From assembly GCA_009699795.1 (NCBI GenBank), contig WLNK01000017.1:1-12423 (forward strand): DNA of 12,423 nt, in the 5' to 3' direction. Numbering within the stretch: the first letter of the stretch is position 1; each line of letters begins with the position of its first letter. The stretch comes from Actinomycetota bacterium. GTDB lineage: Bacteria; Actinomycetota; Actinomycetes; Nanopelagicales; Nanopelagicaceae. Shown in pieces: positions 5,775 through 12,423 of this stretch. Both the position numbers and the translations under genes were made by a program. The notes under the pieces were generated by a model that worked only from the letters and a program-made list of their open reading frames with translations, was not told the origin of the DNA and did no database searches.

Positions 5775-8700
5775 GTGCGCGATTTACTCAATCTCCTTGC
5801 ATCCAAAACCGAACTCACATCCCAGATAAGCCATTTTCGTAAAGTCGTAGCGCCCCCACCACTATTTCCTTTTTTGGTTGCGCTTCGTTCGGCGGACAAA
5901 CCTCTTCTTGTTGTAACTAGTTCAAGTCGCGGGGCCGAAGATTTAGCCAATGAGCTTCGCGAATTACATGAAAGCGTTTATGAATTCCCCGCATGGGAAA
6001 CTCTTCCCCACGAGAAATTAAGTCCACGAAGCGACACTGTGGCACGCAGAATCGCGACACTGAATTCTCTATCCATGGAAGAATTCAAAGATCAACCCAT
6101 TGTTATTGCACCGGTTCGAGCCTTTATCCACCGGTTCATGTCTGATCTTGCAGCTTCACCGCTTCAAGAACTTTCAGTTGGTTTAGAAATAGAGCTAACA
6201 AAACTAACCGAGCACTTAACACAACTTGCTTACACCCGCACAGATTTGGTTGAAAAGCACGGAGAGTTTGCCGTGCGAGGTGGAATTCTTGATTTGTTTC
6301 TTCCTCTATCCACGCATCCGGTTCGCATCGATTTCTTTGGGGATGAGATTGAAAGCATTAGTAATTTTGAAGTAAGCAATCAAAGAACTTCCACCGCTGT
6401 TGAAGGCTCCATTTCAATTCTTCCTTGTCGAGAATTACTTCTCACTCCTGAAATTAGAAGCAAAGCGGGAGCAATAAAAGAAAAATTCCCTGCTGCGAAA
6501 GAGATTCTTGCTCGTATGGAAGAGGGAATCACAACCGATGGAATGGAATCACTCCTTTCTCTCTTAGTGGAAAAAACAGATTCAATTTTGGATCGAATGC
6601 CAAAGTCCACCGAAATTATTTACTTGGACGAGGAAAGAATTAGATCCCGGGCAATAGATTTAATTGCAACAGATGAAGAGTTTTTAGCTGCATCTTGGTC
6701 GAGTGCAGCCTTTGGTGGGGATGCACCGTTACCAATTGGTCAATCTCCATATATGTCGTGGACTGTTGTTTCTGAAGAAATTTCTAAAGCTAAATTTACG
6801 CAGAGATCCTTTAATAACTTCGGAAGCGATCTTGAGGCAGAGACTTGCTTCTTAGATTTCACCGCTATTGATCCCTATAGAGGCAATGTGGACGGCGCTG
6901 TAGAGGCTTTGAAATCTGCAATATTAGAGCGCAAAAAGGTTTTCTTTACAGCCAGCGGCCAAGGAATGGTCGAGAGGTATAACGGAATTTTAAGTAATGC
7001 AGATGTTGCACTTCGAGTGTCACCCTCTTCTATAGCTCATGGATTTAAGTCAGATGAATTCTCAATTTTCTTCATGACTGAAAGGGATTTATCTGGAAGT
7101 AAAGGCTCGAGCAAAGATTTGGCACGCATGCCATCAAAGAGAAAACAGACTATTGACCCATTGGAACTAAAGACTGGTGATTACGTTGTACATGAACAAC
7201 ACGGAATTGGTCGCTATATCGAATTAGTAGCTCGTACAACCAACGGTGTTACTCGAGAATATCTGGTTATCGAGTACGCATCAGCAAAAAGAGGACAGCC
7301 TGGCGATCGAGTTTTTGTACCGACAGACACCTTGGAGCAAATAAGTAAATACATTGGTGGTGAGGCTCCAACAGTTCACAGAATCGGTAGTGGAGATTGG
7401 CAAAAGGCCAAGGGGCGTGCTCGCAAAGCTGTGCGTGCAATTGCAGGTGAATTAATTCGACTTTACGCTGCCAGAACTTCTTCACCGGGTTTTGCTTTCT
7501 CCGCAGATACTCCATGGCAGCGCGAACTCGAAGATGCATTTTCATATATCGAAACACCAGATCAACTCTCAACAATTGAAGAAGTTAAAAGAGATATGGA
7601 ACGCCCATATCCGATGGATCGCATAGTTTGTGGTGATGTGGGATATGGAAAAACTGAAATAGCTGTACGCGCGGCTTTTAAAGCTGTGCAGGACGGAAAG
7701 CAAGTTGCTGTGCTTGTTCCCACCACGCTTCTTGTGCAGCAGCACACAAAGACTTTTGCGGAGAGATATTCAGGTTTCCCGATAAAAGTTGCAGGAATTT
7801 CGCGATTCAACACCGCAAAAGAAAGTAAAGAAATTCTTGCTGAAATTGAAAAAGGAAGTGTTGATGTTGTAGTTGGTACTCATCGATTACTTTCCGCCGA
7901 TGTTCATTTCAAAGACTTAGGTTTAGTAATTGTTGATGAAGAACAACGCTTTGGTGTCGAACAAAAAGAATCACTGAAGAAAATGCGTACGACAGTGGAT
8001 GTGCTTGCAATGTCTGCAACGCCTATACCCCGAACATTGGAAATGGCAGTCACAGGTATCCGAGAAATGTCCACGATTACAACGCCGCCTGAAGAGCGTC
8101 ATCCAATTTTGACTTATGTCGGACCGAGCGATGAAGGACAGATTCGTGCCGCCATTCACCGCGAACTTTTACGCGATGGACAGGTTTTCTATGTTCACAA
8201 TCGCGTCGAATCAATTGATAGGGCTGCATCAAAGATTCAAGAATTAGTTCCAGAAGCACGAATTCGTGTTGCACACGGACAGATGTCGGAAAGTGCGCTG
8301 GAAGATGTGATTTTGGCTTTCTGGAATCGTGAATTTGATGTTCTTGTTTGCACAACAATTGTTGAAAGTGGCTTGGACATCGCCAATGCAAATACTCTGA
8401 TTGTTGAACGCGCGGACAACTTTGGGCTCTCACAGTTACATCAACTCCGTGGACGCGTTGGTCGCGGGCGTGAGCGTGCTTACGCATATTTTCTTTATCC
8501 TGCCGATCAGCCACTTTCCGAAGTTGCCTTAGACCGGTTAAAAACAATTGCTACAAATACAGAACTTGGTTCGGGTATGAGAGTTGCCTTGAAAGACTTA
8601 GAGATTCGCGGTGCCGGAAATCTACTTGGCGGCGAACAATCTGGGCACATTGCAGATGTTGGATTCGATCTATACATGCGCATGGTTGGTGAAGCCGTAA

Positions 8701-9209
8701 GCGAATACAAGACTGGCATCGTTGAGCAAAACGACGAAGAGATTAGAAGAGATTGCAAAGTCGAGCTTCTAGTTAATGCACATTTATCTGAAGAATATGT
8801 ACCTGGAGAGCGAATTCGACTCGATCTCTACCGAAGGCTCGCAGACGTTGCTACACCAATAGAAGTTCAATCTATTCGCGAAGAACTCCTTGATCGATTT
8901 GGTGAATTACCAGTTGAAGCCCAGGCCCTGCTTGAAGTTGCAGAGCTTCGTGCGCTTTCTAAATCACATGGAATAAGTGAAGTAGTAGCAACTGGAAAAT
9001 TCTTGCGTCTTTCACCATTGCTATTACCTGAATCACGCCAATTGAAATTAACTCGCCTTTATCCTGGCTCGCTTTACAAGGGTGCAACGCGAACTGTGAT
9101 GGTGACGTTGCCACAAAAGCACGCATGGAGCCCGTCACAACCCACCCCAGAAATAGTGGATACTTCTCTTCTGGTTTGGGTAAAACAAGCCGTAAGCGAA
9201 CTCACCTAA
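5775..9209 (+). CDS. mfd: Transcription-repair coupling factor (Mfd)
   Basis: An ATP-driven DNA translocase that pushes stalled RNA polymerase off DNA lesions and recruits UvrA for nucleotide excision repair. The 1144 residues match the family (E. coli 1148). Domains in order: a UvrB-like N-terminal module with degenerate ATPase (about 1-330; PAWETLPHEKLSP and VRGGILDLF seen); a poorly conserved linker domain (about 340-450); the RNA-polymerase-interacting CarD-like domain (about 463-540; GDYVVHEQHGIGRY); the RecG-like motor with Walker A GDVGYGKTE (620-628), DEEQ box (721-724), SATPIPRT (747-754) and motif VI QLRGRVGRGR (about 890-899); and the C-terminal TRCF domain (about 993-1075; ERIRLDLYRRLA). 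All motor motifs are intact. The GTG start follows an in-frame stop at 5751 and has AAAGGGG upstream. It begins the plus-strand cluster that runs to DUF501 and is divergent from ppc. Confidence 0.97.
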   Translation: MRDLLNLLASKTELTSQISHFRKVVAPPPLFPFLVALRSADKPLLVVTSSSRGAEDLANELRELHESVYEFPAWETLPHEKLSPRSDTVARRIATLNSLSMEEFKDQPIVIAPVRAFIHRFMSDLAASPLQELSVGLEIELTKLTEHLTQLAYTRTDLVEKHGEFAVRGGILDLFLPLSTHPVRIDFFGDEIESISNFEVSNQRTSTAVEGSISILPCRELLLTPEIRSKAGAIKEKFPAAKEILARMEEGITTDGMESLLSLLVEKTDSILDRMPKSTEIIYLDEERIRSRAIDLIATDEEFLAASWSSAAFGGDAPLPIGQSPYMSWTVVSEEISKAKFTQRSFNNFGSDLEAETCFLDFTAIDPYRGNVDGAVEALKSAILERKKVFFTASGQGMVERYNGILSNADVALRVSPSSIAHGFKSDEFSIFFMTERDLSGSKGSSKDLARMPSKRKQTIDPLELKTGDYVVHEQHGIGRYIELVARTTNGVTREYLVIEYASAKRGQPGDRVFVPTDTLEQISKYIGGEAPTVHRIGSGDWQKAKGRARKAVRAIAGELIRLYAARTSSPGFAFSADTPWQRELEDAFSYIETPDQLSTIEEVKRDMERPYPMDRIVCGDVGYGKTEIAVRAAFKAVQDGKQVAVLVPTTLLVQQHTKTFAERYSGFPIKVAGISRFNTAKESKEILAEIEKGSVDVVVGTHRLLSADVHFKDLGLVIVDEEQRFGVEQKESLKKMRTTVDVLAMSATPIPRTLEMAVTGIREMSTITTPPEERHPILTYVGPSDEGQIRAAIHRELLRDGQVFYVHNRVESIDRAASKIQELVPEARIRVAHGQMSESALEDVILAFWNREFDVLVCTTIVESGLDIANANTLIVERADNFGLSQLHQLRGRVGRGRERAYAYFLYPADQPLSEVALDRLKTIATNTELGSGMRVALKDLEIRGAGNLLGGEQSGHIADVGFDLYMRMVGEAVSEYKTGIVEQNDEEIRRDCKVELLVNAHLSEEYVPGERIRLDLYRRLADVATPIEVQSIREELLDRFGELPVEAQALLEVAELRALSKSHGISEVVATGKFLRLSPLLLPESRQLKLTRLYPGSLYKGATRTVMVTLPQKHAWSPSQPTPEIVDTSLLVWVKQAVSELT

Positions 9210-9224
9210 GGAAGAGAGCACTAC

Positions 9225-9830
9225 GTGAAAAAAATTATTGCTGTCCTTGCAGTTGCATCAGGACTTCTTTTAACAGGATGCTCTGAAGCGCAAACAGCGG
9301 CAACTTTGGGTGATGTAAAGATTTCACAAGCAGAGCTTCAGTCAACTGTGGATTCAATTCTTAAAGAGCGTACAAAAGTTGATACAACTCAGATGCAGCT
9401 TGAAACAGGTGAAGCCTTGAATCGCGGTCAGCTTCGTTTCAAAATTCTGATGAACGTCTTTGCCGAGATCGCTAAAGAACTCAAGCTCGACGTTACGCCA
9501 GCACTTTTGGCACAAAAGCGCGCCTCGTTAGTAGAAACAATCGGCGGAGAAGCCAACCTTCAAAAGAATTTAGTGAACGCAACAATTGCTCCAGATGATT
9601 TTGATATCTATGTGAGAGCAATTGTTATCAATGAGCAGATTGCAAAAGCTCTCGGCGACTCAGGTGTAACTCAAGATCAGATTGATACAAAGATTGCACA
9701 ACTGCTCAGCGCTAAGGCGGTCGAGCTTAAGGTAAACATCAACCCACGTTACGGAAAATGGGATGCGGCCACAGGCGATATCTCACCAAGTAATCCAGCT
9801 GGTGCCGCTGTAACTCCTTCCACGAAGTAA
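9225..9830 (+). CDS. SurA N-terminal-like lipoprotein without a visible PPIase domain
   Basis: A predicted secreted lipoprotein of 201 residues. Residues 1-19 form a lipoprotein signal: KK, a hydrophobic stretch, then lipobox LTGC with Cys19 as the lipidation site, placing the mature protein on the outer face of the membrane. The mature part (about 25-160) is helical and charged and resembles the chaperone-like N-terminal domain of SurA/PrsA foldases (GDVKISQAELQSTVDSIL, then LRFKILMNVFAEIAKELKL). No parvulin domain follows. Instead there is a VNINPRYGKWD segment (170-180) and a Ser/Pro/Ala-rich tail. The GTG start has a purine-rich AAGGAAGAGAG upstream that overlaps the mfd stop. It lies 15 nt after mfd and 20 nt before mazG. 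In Mycobacterium a lipoprotein gene (lpqU, from memory) sits in the same neighbourhood. A holdase or envelope-protein folding role is inferred; the exact function is unknown. Confidence 0.8.
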   Translation: MKKIIAVLAVASGLLLTGCSEAQTAATLGDVKISQAELQSTVDSILKERTKVDTTQMQLETGEALNRGQLRFKILMNVFAEIAKELKLDVTPALLAQKRASLVETIGGEANLQKNLVNATIAPDDFDIYVRAIVINEQIAKALGDSGVTQDQIDTKIAQLLSAKAVELKVNINPRYGKWDAATGDISPSNPAGAAVTPSTK

Positions 9831-9839
9831 TTCTTAAAC

Positions 9840-9845
9840 GGTAGG
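9840..9845 (+). promoter_or_regulatory. Ribosome binding site favouring the mazG ATG at 9851
   Basis: GGTAGG lies 5 nt before ATG 9851. The alternative in-frame GTG at 9845 overlaps the end of this motif and has no purine-rich site at a normal distance, so the ATG is preferred. The alternative would add only two residues (Met-Ala). Confidence 0.45.
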
Positions 9846-9850
9846 TGGCT

Positions 9851-10498
9851 ATGAGTAAGTCAGAACTTCAACGGCTAGTTGAAGTGATGGATCGTTTGCG
9901 CTCTCCTGGTGGATGCCCATGGGATGCTGAACAAACTCATGAATCGCTCGTTAAGTATTTGCTTGAAGAGTCATATGAATTCATAGATACCGTCGATAGT
10001 GGCGACCGTGAAGGCATGAGAGAAGAACTCGGCGATGTTCTGTTACAAGTTTATTTTCATTCAAGGATTGCAGAGGATCATCCAACAGATCCGTTTTCCA
10101 TCGAAGATGTTGCTAAAGCAATTGCAGATAAATTAATTCGCCGCCACCCGCATGTATTTGAAGATTTACAAGTTTCTGGCATGGAAGAAGTTATTGATAA
10201 TTGGGAAGCGATCAAAGCTAAAGAAAAAGGTCGCACTTCGGCAATTGATGGAATTGCACTTGCACAACCCGCACTTCCACTTATTAGTAAATTGCTTTAC
10301 CGTGCAGAAAAATATGGCGTAGACGTTGAAGTTGATGAATTTGAGTCGACAGATCCTGCGACTGAAGAGAGCGTAGGTAAAGCTCTTGCTTCTGTAATTG
10401 CTTGGGCTCACGCCAATGAAATCGACCCTGAAAATGCACTTCGCAAGCAAGCTCGCGCAATCACTTCGCAGATTCAGGCATCCGAAGCAGGTATTTGA
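9851..10498 (+). CDS. mazG: Nucleoside triphosphate pyrophosphohydrolase, MazG family
   Basis: Hydrolyses NTPs or dNTPs to NMP and pyrophosphate; family roles include removing abnormal nucleotides and tempering stress signalling. With the ATG at 9851 the protein has 215 residues, shorter than the two-domain E. coli enzyme (263). Seen: the MazG opening SPGGCPWDAEQTHESL (18-33), the metal motif EESYE (39-43) and EELGD with Glu59/Asp62, VYFHSRIAED, RRHPHVFED, and NWEAIKAKEKG. The C-terminal third still resembles a second MazG domain (AEKYGVDVE, DPENALRKQ), but the position usually held by the metal-binding Asp is Lys177 (ESVGK), so this copy looks catalytically dead. GTG 9845 is an alternative start two codons upstream. 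It sits between the lipoprotein gene and eno; mazG beside mfd and eno is typical of actinobacteria. The family call is secure; the preferred substrate is not known. Confidence 0.94.
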   Translation: MSKSELQRLVEVMDRLRSPGGCPWDAEQTHESLVKYLLEESYEFIDTVDSGDREGMREELGDVLLQVYFHSRIAEDHPTDPFSIEDVAKAIADKLIRRHPHVFEDLQVSGMEEVIDNWEAIKAKEKGRTSAIDGIALAQPALPLISKLLYRAEKYGVDVEVDEFESTDPATEESVGKALASVIAWAHANEIDPENALRKQARAITSQIQASEAGI

Positions 10499-10513
10499 GC
10501 AAGGTAGACTTGC
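10499..10513 (+). other. Small hairpin after mazG
   Basis: GCAAG (10499-10503) pairs with CTTGC (10509-10513) around GTAGA, and CTTTAATT follows. The 5-bp stem and short interrupted T-stretch make at best a weak terminator or attenuator between mazG and eno. Confidence 0.3.
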
Positions 10514-10538
10514 CTTTAATTAGCAATCATCTTTTATT
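10510..10538 (+). promoter_or_regulatory. Candidate promoter for eno
   Basis: TTGCCT (10510-10515) as -35 and TTTATT (10533-10538) as -10 are spaced by 17 nt. Transcription would start near 10545, giving a leader of about 18 nt with the eno ribosome binding site AGGGAG just upstream of ATG 10563. Enolase is usually highly expressed, which suits its own promoter within a mostly tightly packed cluster. The -10 matches the consensus at only four of six positions. Confidence 0.35.
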
Positions 10539-10562
10539 GCAGAACATCAGGGAGATATATCA

Positions 10563-11840
10563 ATGGCAATTATCGAAGCTTTAGGCGCACGTGAAATTCT
10601 TGACTCTCGCGGAAACCCAACGGTTGAAGTCGAAATTCAATTGGAAGATGGCACACAAGCTCGTGCTGCTGTTCCAAGTGGTGCATCTACAGGAGCCTTC
10701 GAAGCTGCAGAACTTCGTGATGGTGGGAAGCGTTACCTCGGCAAAGGCGTAGAAAAAGCTGTCGCATTTGTAAACGATGTAATTGCCCCAGAAGTAATTG
10801 GATTTGATGGACAAGATCAACGACTTGTAGATGCCGCGATGATCGAACTCGATGGAACTCCTAACAAGTCAAAGCTTGGCGCGAATGCAATTCTTGGTGT
10901 TTCACTAGCTGTAGCAAAGGCTTCTGCAGAATCTGCAGACCTTTCACTTTTCCGTTACTTAGGCGGACCGAATGCGCACGTACTTCCTGTTCCAATGATG
11001 AACATTCTTAATGGTGGCGCGCACGCGGATACGAATGTAGATATTCAAGAATTCATGGTTGCACCTATTGGCGCACCAACATTTCGCGAATCACTTCGCT
11101 GGGGTGCAGAGATTTATCATGCGCTTAAGGCTGTTCTTAAAAAGCGTGGACTTGCAACAAGTGTTGGTGATGAAGGTGGATTTGCACCTAACCTCGATAG
11201 CAATCGCGCAGCGCTAGATTTAATTCTTGAAGCTATTGAAGCCGCCGGACTTAAGCCAGGAAAAGATGTCGCACTTGCAATGGATGTTGCAGCAACTGAA
11301 TTCCACGAAAAGGGTAAGTACACATTCGAAGGTTCATCACGAACATCAGATGAAATGATTGCTTACTACGCAGAGCTTGTTAGCGCGTATCCATTGGTTT
11401 CGATTGAAGATCCACTTGATGAAGAAGACTGGGCTGGTTGGACCTCAATGACAGCATCTCTTGGGTCAAAGGTTCAAATAGTTGGTGACGATTTATTCGT
11501 TACAAATCCAGAGCGACTTGCTCGCGGAATTGCTAGTAACACAGCGAATGCACTTCTTGTAAAGGTAAATCAAATCGGAACTCTTACAGAGACTCTCGAT
11601 GCAGTCGATCTTGCACACCGCGCGAACTACCGCAGCATGCTCAGCCACCGTTCAGGTGAGACAGAAGATGTGACAATTGCAGACCTTGCAGTTGCAACTA
11701 ATTGTGGTCAAATTAAAACTGGTGCACCTGCTCGAAGTGAGCGTGTTGCAAAGTACAACCAACTTCTACGCATCGAAGAAGAATTGGCAGAAGGCGCGGT
11801 CTTTGCAGGCCGCAACGCTTTCCCACGCTTTAAAGGCTAA
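10563..11840 (+). CDS. eno: Enolase (phosphopyruvate hydratase)
   Basis: Interconverts 2-phosphoglycerate and phosphoenolpyruvate in glycolysis and gluconeogenesis; a cytoplasmic Mg-dependent enzyme. The 425 residues match the bacterial family. Seen: AREILDSRGNPTVEVE at the N-terminus, the PSGASTG loop (38-44), KLGANAILGVSLA, GGAHADTNVDIQEFM, the catalytic-type Glu204 in VGDEGGFAPN, metal ligands Asp241 (DVAATEF), Glu282 (IEDPLDEEDW) and Asp309 (VGDDLFVTN), Lys334 in LLVKVNQIGTLTET, and SHRSGETED (361-369) with His362 and Arg363. All active-site residues are present. The ATG at 10563 has AGGGAG 7-8 nt upstream. A 64-nt gap separates it from mazG and holds a candidate promoter. It ends 3 nt before the FtsB-like gene. 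Its product PEP is the substrate of PPC, also encoded here. Confidence 0.99.
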   Translation: MAIIEALGAREILDSRGNPTVEVEIQLEDGTQARAAVPSGASTGAFEAAELRDGGKRYLGKGVEKAVAFVNDVIAPEVIGFDGQDQRLVDAAMIELDGTPNKSKLGANAILGVSLAVAKASAESADLSLFRYLGGPNAHVLPVPMMNILNGGAHADTNVDIQEFMVAPIGAPTFRESLRWGAEIYHALKAVLKKRGLATSVGDEGGFAPNLDSNRAALDLILEAIEAAGLKPGKDVALAMDVAATEFHEKGKYTFEGSSRTSDEMIAYYAELVSAYPLVSIEDPLDEEDWAGWTSMTASLGSKVQIVGDDLFVTNPERLARGIASNTANALLVKVNQIGTLTETLDAVDLAHRANYRSMLSHRSGETEDVTIADLAVATNCGQIKTGAPARSERVAKYNQLLRIEEELAEGAVFAGRNAFPRFKG

Positions 11841-11843
11841 GTA

Positions 11844-12266
11844 ATGCGCGCCAGGCGTCGTCAATATAAATCTCGTCGTCGCAGTTCTTCTCGTCCAAGA
11901 AATGGCCGCGCACTAATACTTTCGGGAATTCTCTTTATTTTTGCGCTGACTCTTGCACCACCAATTAAGCACTACTTCACGCAAAAAGCTCAGATAAATT
12001 CACTTCGATCTCAATTGGCATCCGATCGCGCAGCTCTTGAATCAGCTCGTAAAGATCTAGAACTTTGGAAAGATCCAAGTTATGTGAAATCACAAGCGCG
12101 CGAACGTCTGCACTTTGTACTTCCTGGAGAGCGTCAATACATAGTTACTGGAGTAGAAGGCGACCAGGCAAATACAAATCAAACAAAGGTTGCAGATCAA
12201 CTTCCCGAAGGTGCACCTTGGTACGGTCGGTTAATTGCCTCTATTACAGAGTCAGGACTGAAGTAA
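11844..12266 (+). CDS. FtsB/DivIC-like septum formation initiator protein
   Basis: A 140-residue bitopic membrane protein of the FtsB/DivIC family, which links FtsQ/DivIB and FtsL at the division septum. Seen: a very basic cytoplasmic N-terminus (residues 2-22, about eleven Arg/Lys), one transmembrane helix (about 23-40, ALILSGILFIFALTLAPP), an extracellular coiled coil (about 45-75, INSLRSQLASDRAALESARK), and the family C-terminal motif WKDPSYVKSQARERLHFVLPGE (75-96, shown here by its key residues Trp75, Asp77, Pro78, Tyr80, Ala85, Leu89 and Pro94-Gly95-Glu96). A Gln/Asn-rich tail follows. The ATG is 3 nt after the eno stop with AAAGG inside the end of eno, so it is probably co-transcribed with eno. 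Actinobacteria commonly keep this gene between eno and a DUF501 gene. Family membership is secure; whether it is the true FtsB orthologue is inferred. Confidence 0.88.
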   Translation: MRARRRQYKSRRRSSSRPRNGRALILSGILFIFALTLAPPIKHYFTQKAQINSLRSQLASDRAALESARKDLELWKDPSYVKSQARERLHFVLPGERQYIVTGVEGDQANTNQTKVADQLPEGAPWYGRLIASITESGLK

Positions 12267-12423
12267 TGTCTGCTGATATTCCTGGCAATACGGCATCACA
12301 AAAAGATTTAGATTGCATTGAAACTCAACTTGGTCGCACCCCTCGCGATGTTCATGGCATTGCTTACCGTTGCCCATGCGGCAATCCCGCTGTGGTTGAA
12401 ACACCTCCACGACTTACGGATGG
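12266..12423 (+). CDS. DUF501 family protein, N-terminal part
   Basis: Starts at ATG 12266-12268, overlapping the last base of the preceding TAA stop (TAATG), and runs off the window after 52 codons. It is not truncated by any visible stop. Seen: an N-terminal stretch without obvious signal or membrane segment, then IETQLGRTPRDVHGIAYRCPCG, whose key part is QLGRTPR (21-27) and Cys36-Pro-Cys38-Gly39, followed by PAVVETPPRL. The QLGR-PR and RCPCG pattern is, as I recall, typical of DUF501, an actinobacterial family of unknown function usually between the FtsB-like gene and a Ppx/GppA phosphatase gene. The CPC pair could bind metal, but that is unproven. The overlapping start implies translational coupling with the division gene. 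Confidence 0.8.
   Translation, partial: MSADIPGNTASQKDLDCIETQLGRTPRDVHGIAYRCPCGNPAVVETPPRLTD

Noticed and set aside
5684..5950. 88-codon minus-strand open frame spanning the ppc/mfd gap and the start of mfd
   Set aside because: It overlaps the mfd N-terminus and the hairpin, and its product resembles no family I recognise; the mfd frame is clearly the real one.
8077..8547. 156-codon minus-strand open frame inside mfd
   Set aside because: It is antisense to the conserved motor domain of mfd, has low-complexity His/Arg/Gln-rich composition and no recognisable domain; a coding shadow.
1..12423. Mobile elements, CRISPR arrays, tRNA or rRNA genes, defence or biosynthetic systems
   Set aside because: I saw no terminal inverted repeats, spaced repeat arrays, cloverleaf sequences or unexplained gene clusters; almost all sequence is covered by recognised housekeeping genes.

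Overview
The window is an ordinary chromosomal housekeeping stretch from a bacterium that looks like a low-GC actinobacterium. The protein sequences have actinobacterial features: a Prs with HKTRDP where many bacteria have DKRRP, a GlmU acyltransferase tail of the mycobacterial type, and a DUF501 protein next to an FtsB/DivIC-like protein and enolase. Base and codon use are much more AT-rich than in Streptomyces or Mycobacterium, and gene spacing is tight (mostly 0-20 nt). That suits streamlined freshwater actinobacteria such as the acI/Nanopelagicales group. This placement is an inference from sequence style, not a phylogenetic result.

Layout: (1) Bases 1-2932, plus strand: the end of glmU (UDP-GlcNAc synthesis), prs (PRPP synthesis), rplY (ribosomal protein L25/Ctc) and pth (peptidyl-tRNA hydrolase). 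(2) Bases 2934-5633, minus strand: ppc (phosphoenolpyruvate carboxylase), convergent with pth across a single base. (3) Bases 5634-5774: a divergent ppc/mfd intergenic region holding a strong imperfect hairpin. (4) Bases 5775-12423, plus strand: mfd (transcription-repair coupling factor), a small SurA-N-like lipoprotein, mazG (NTP pyrophosphohydrolase), eno (enolase), an FtsB/DivIC-like division protein and the start of a DUF501 protein, which overlaps the preceding stop codon.

The gene order is close to the glmU-prs-rplY-pth / mfd-mazG-lipoprotein-eno-ftsB-like-DUF501 neighbourhood that I recall from Mycobacterium and Streptomyces. The cluster combines precursor supply (UDP-GlcNAc, PRPP), translation upkeep (L25, Pth), genome and nucleotide-pool care (Mfd, MazG), central carbon metabolism (enolase makes PEP, PPC consumes it) and division (FtsB-like). 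There are no tRNAs, rRNAs, CRISPR arrays, insertion sequences or phage genes. I found no undescribed multi-gene system. The points worth a second look are small: the ppc/mfd hairpin, the 1-bp convergent junction, a MazG whose second domain appears dead, a short SurA-like lipoprotein without a PPIase domain, and the DUF501 protein.
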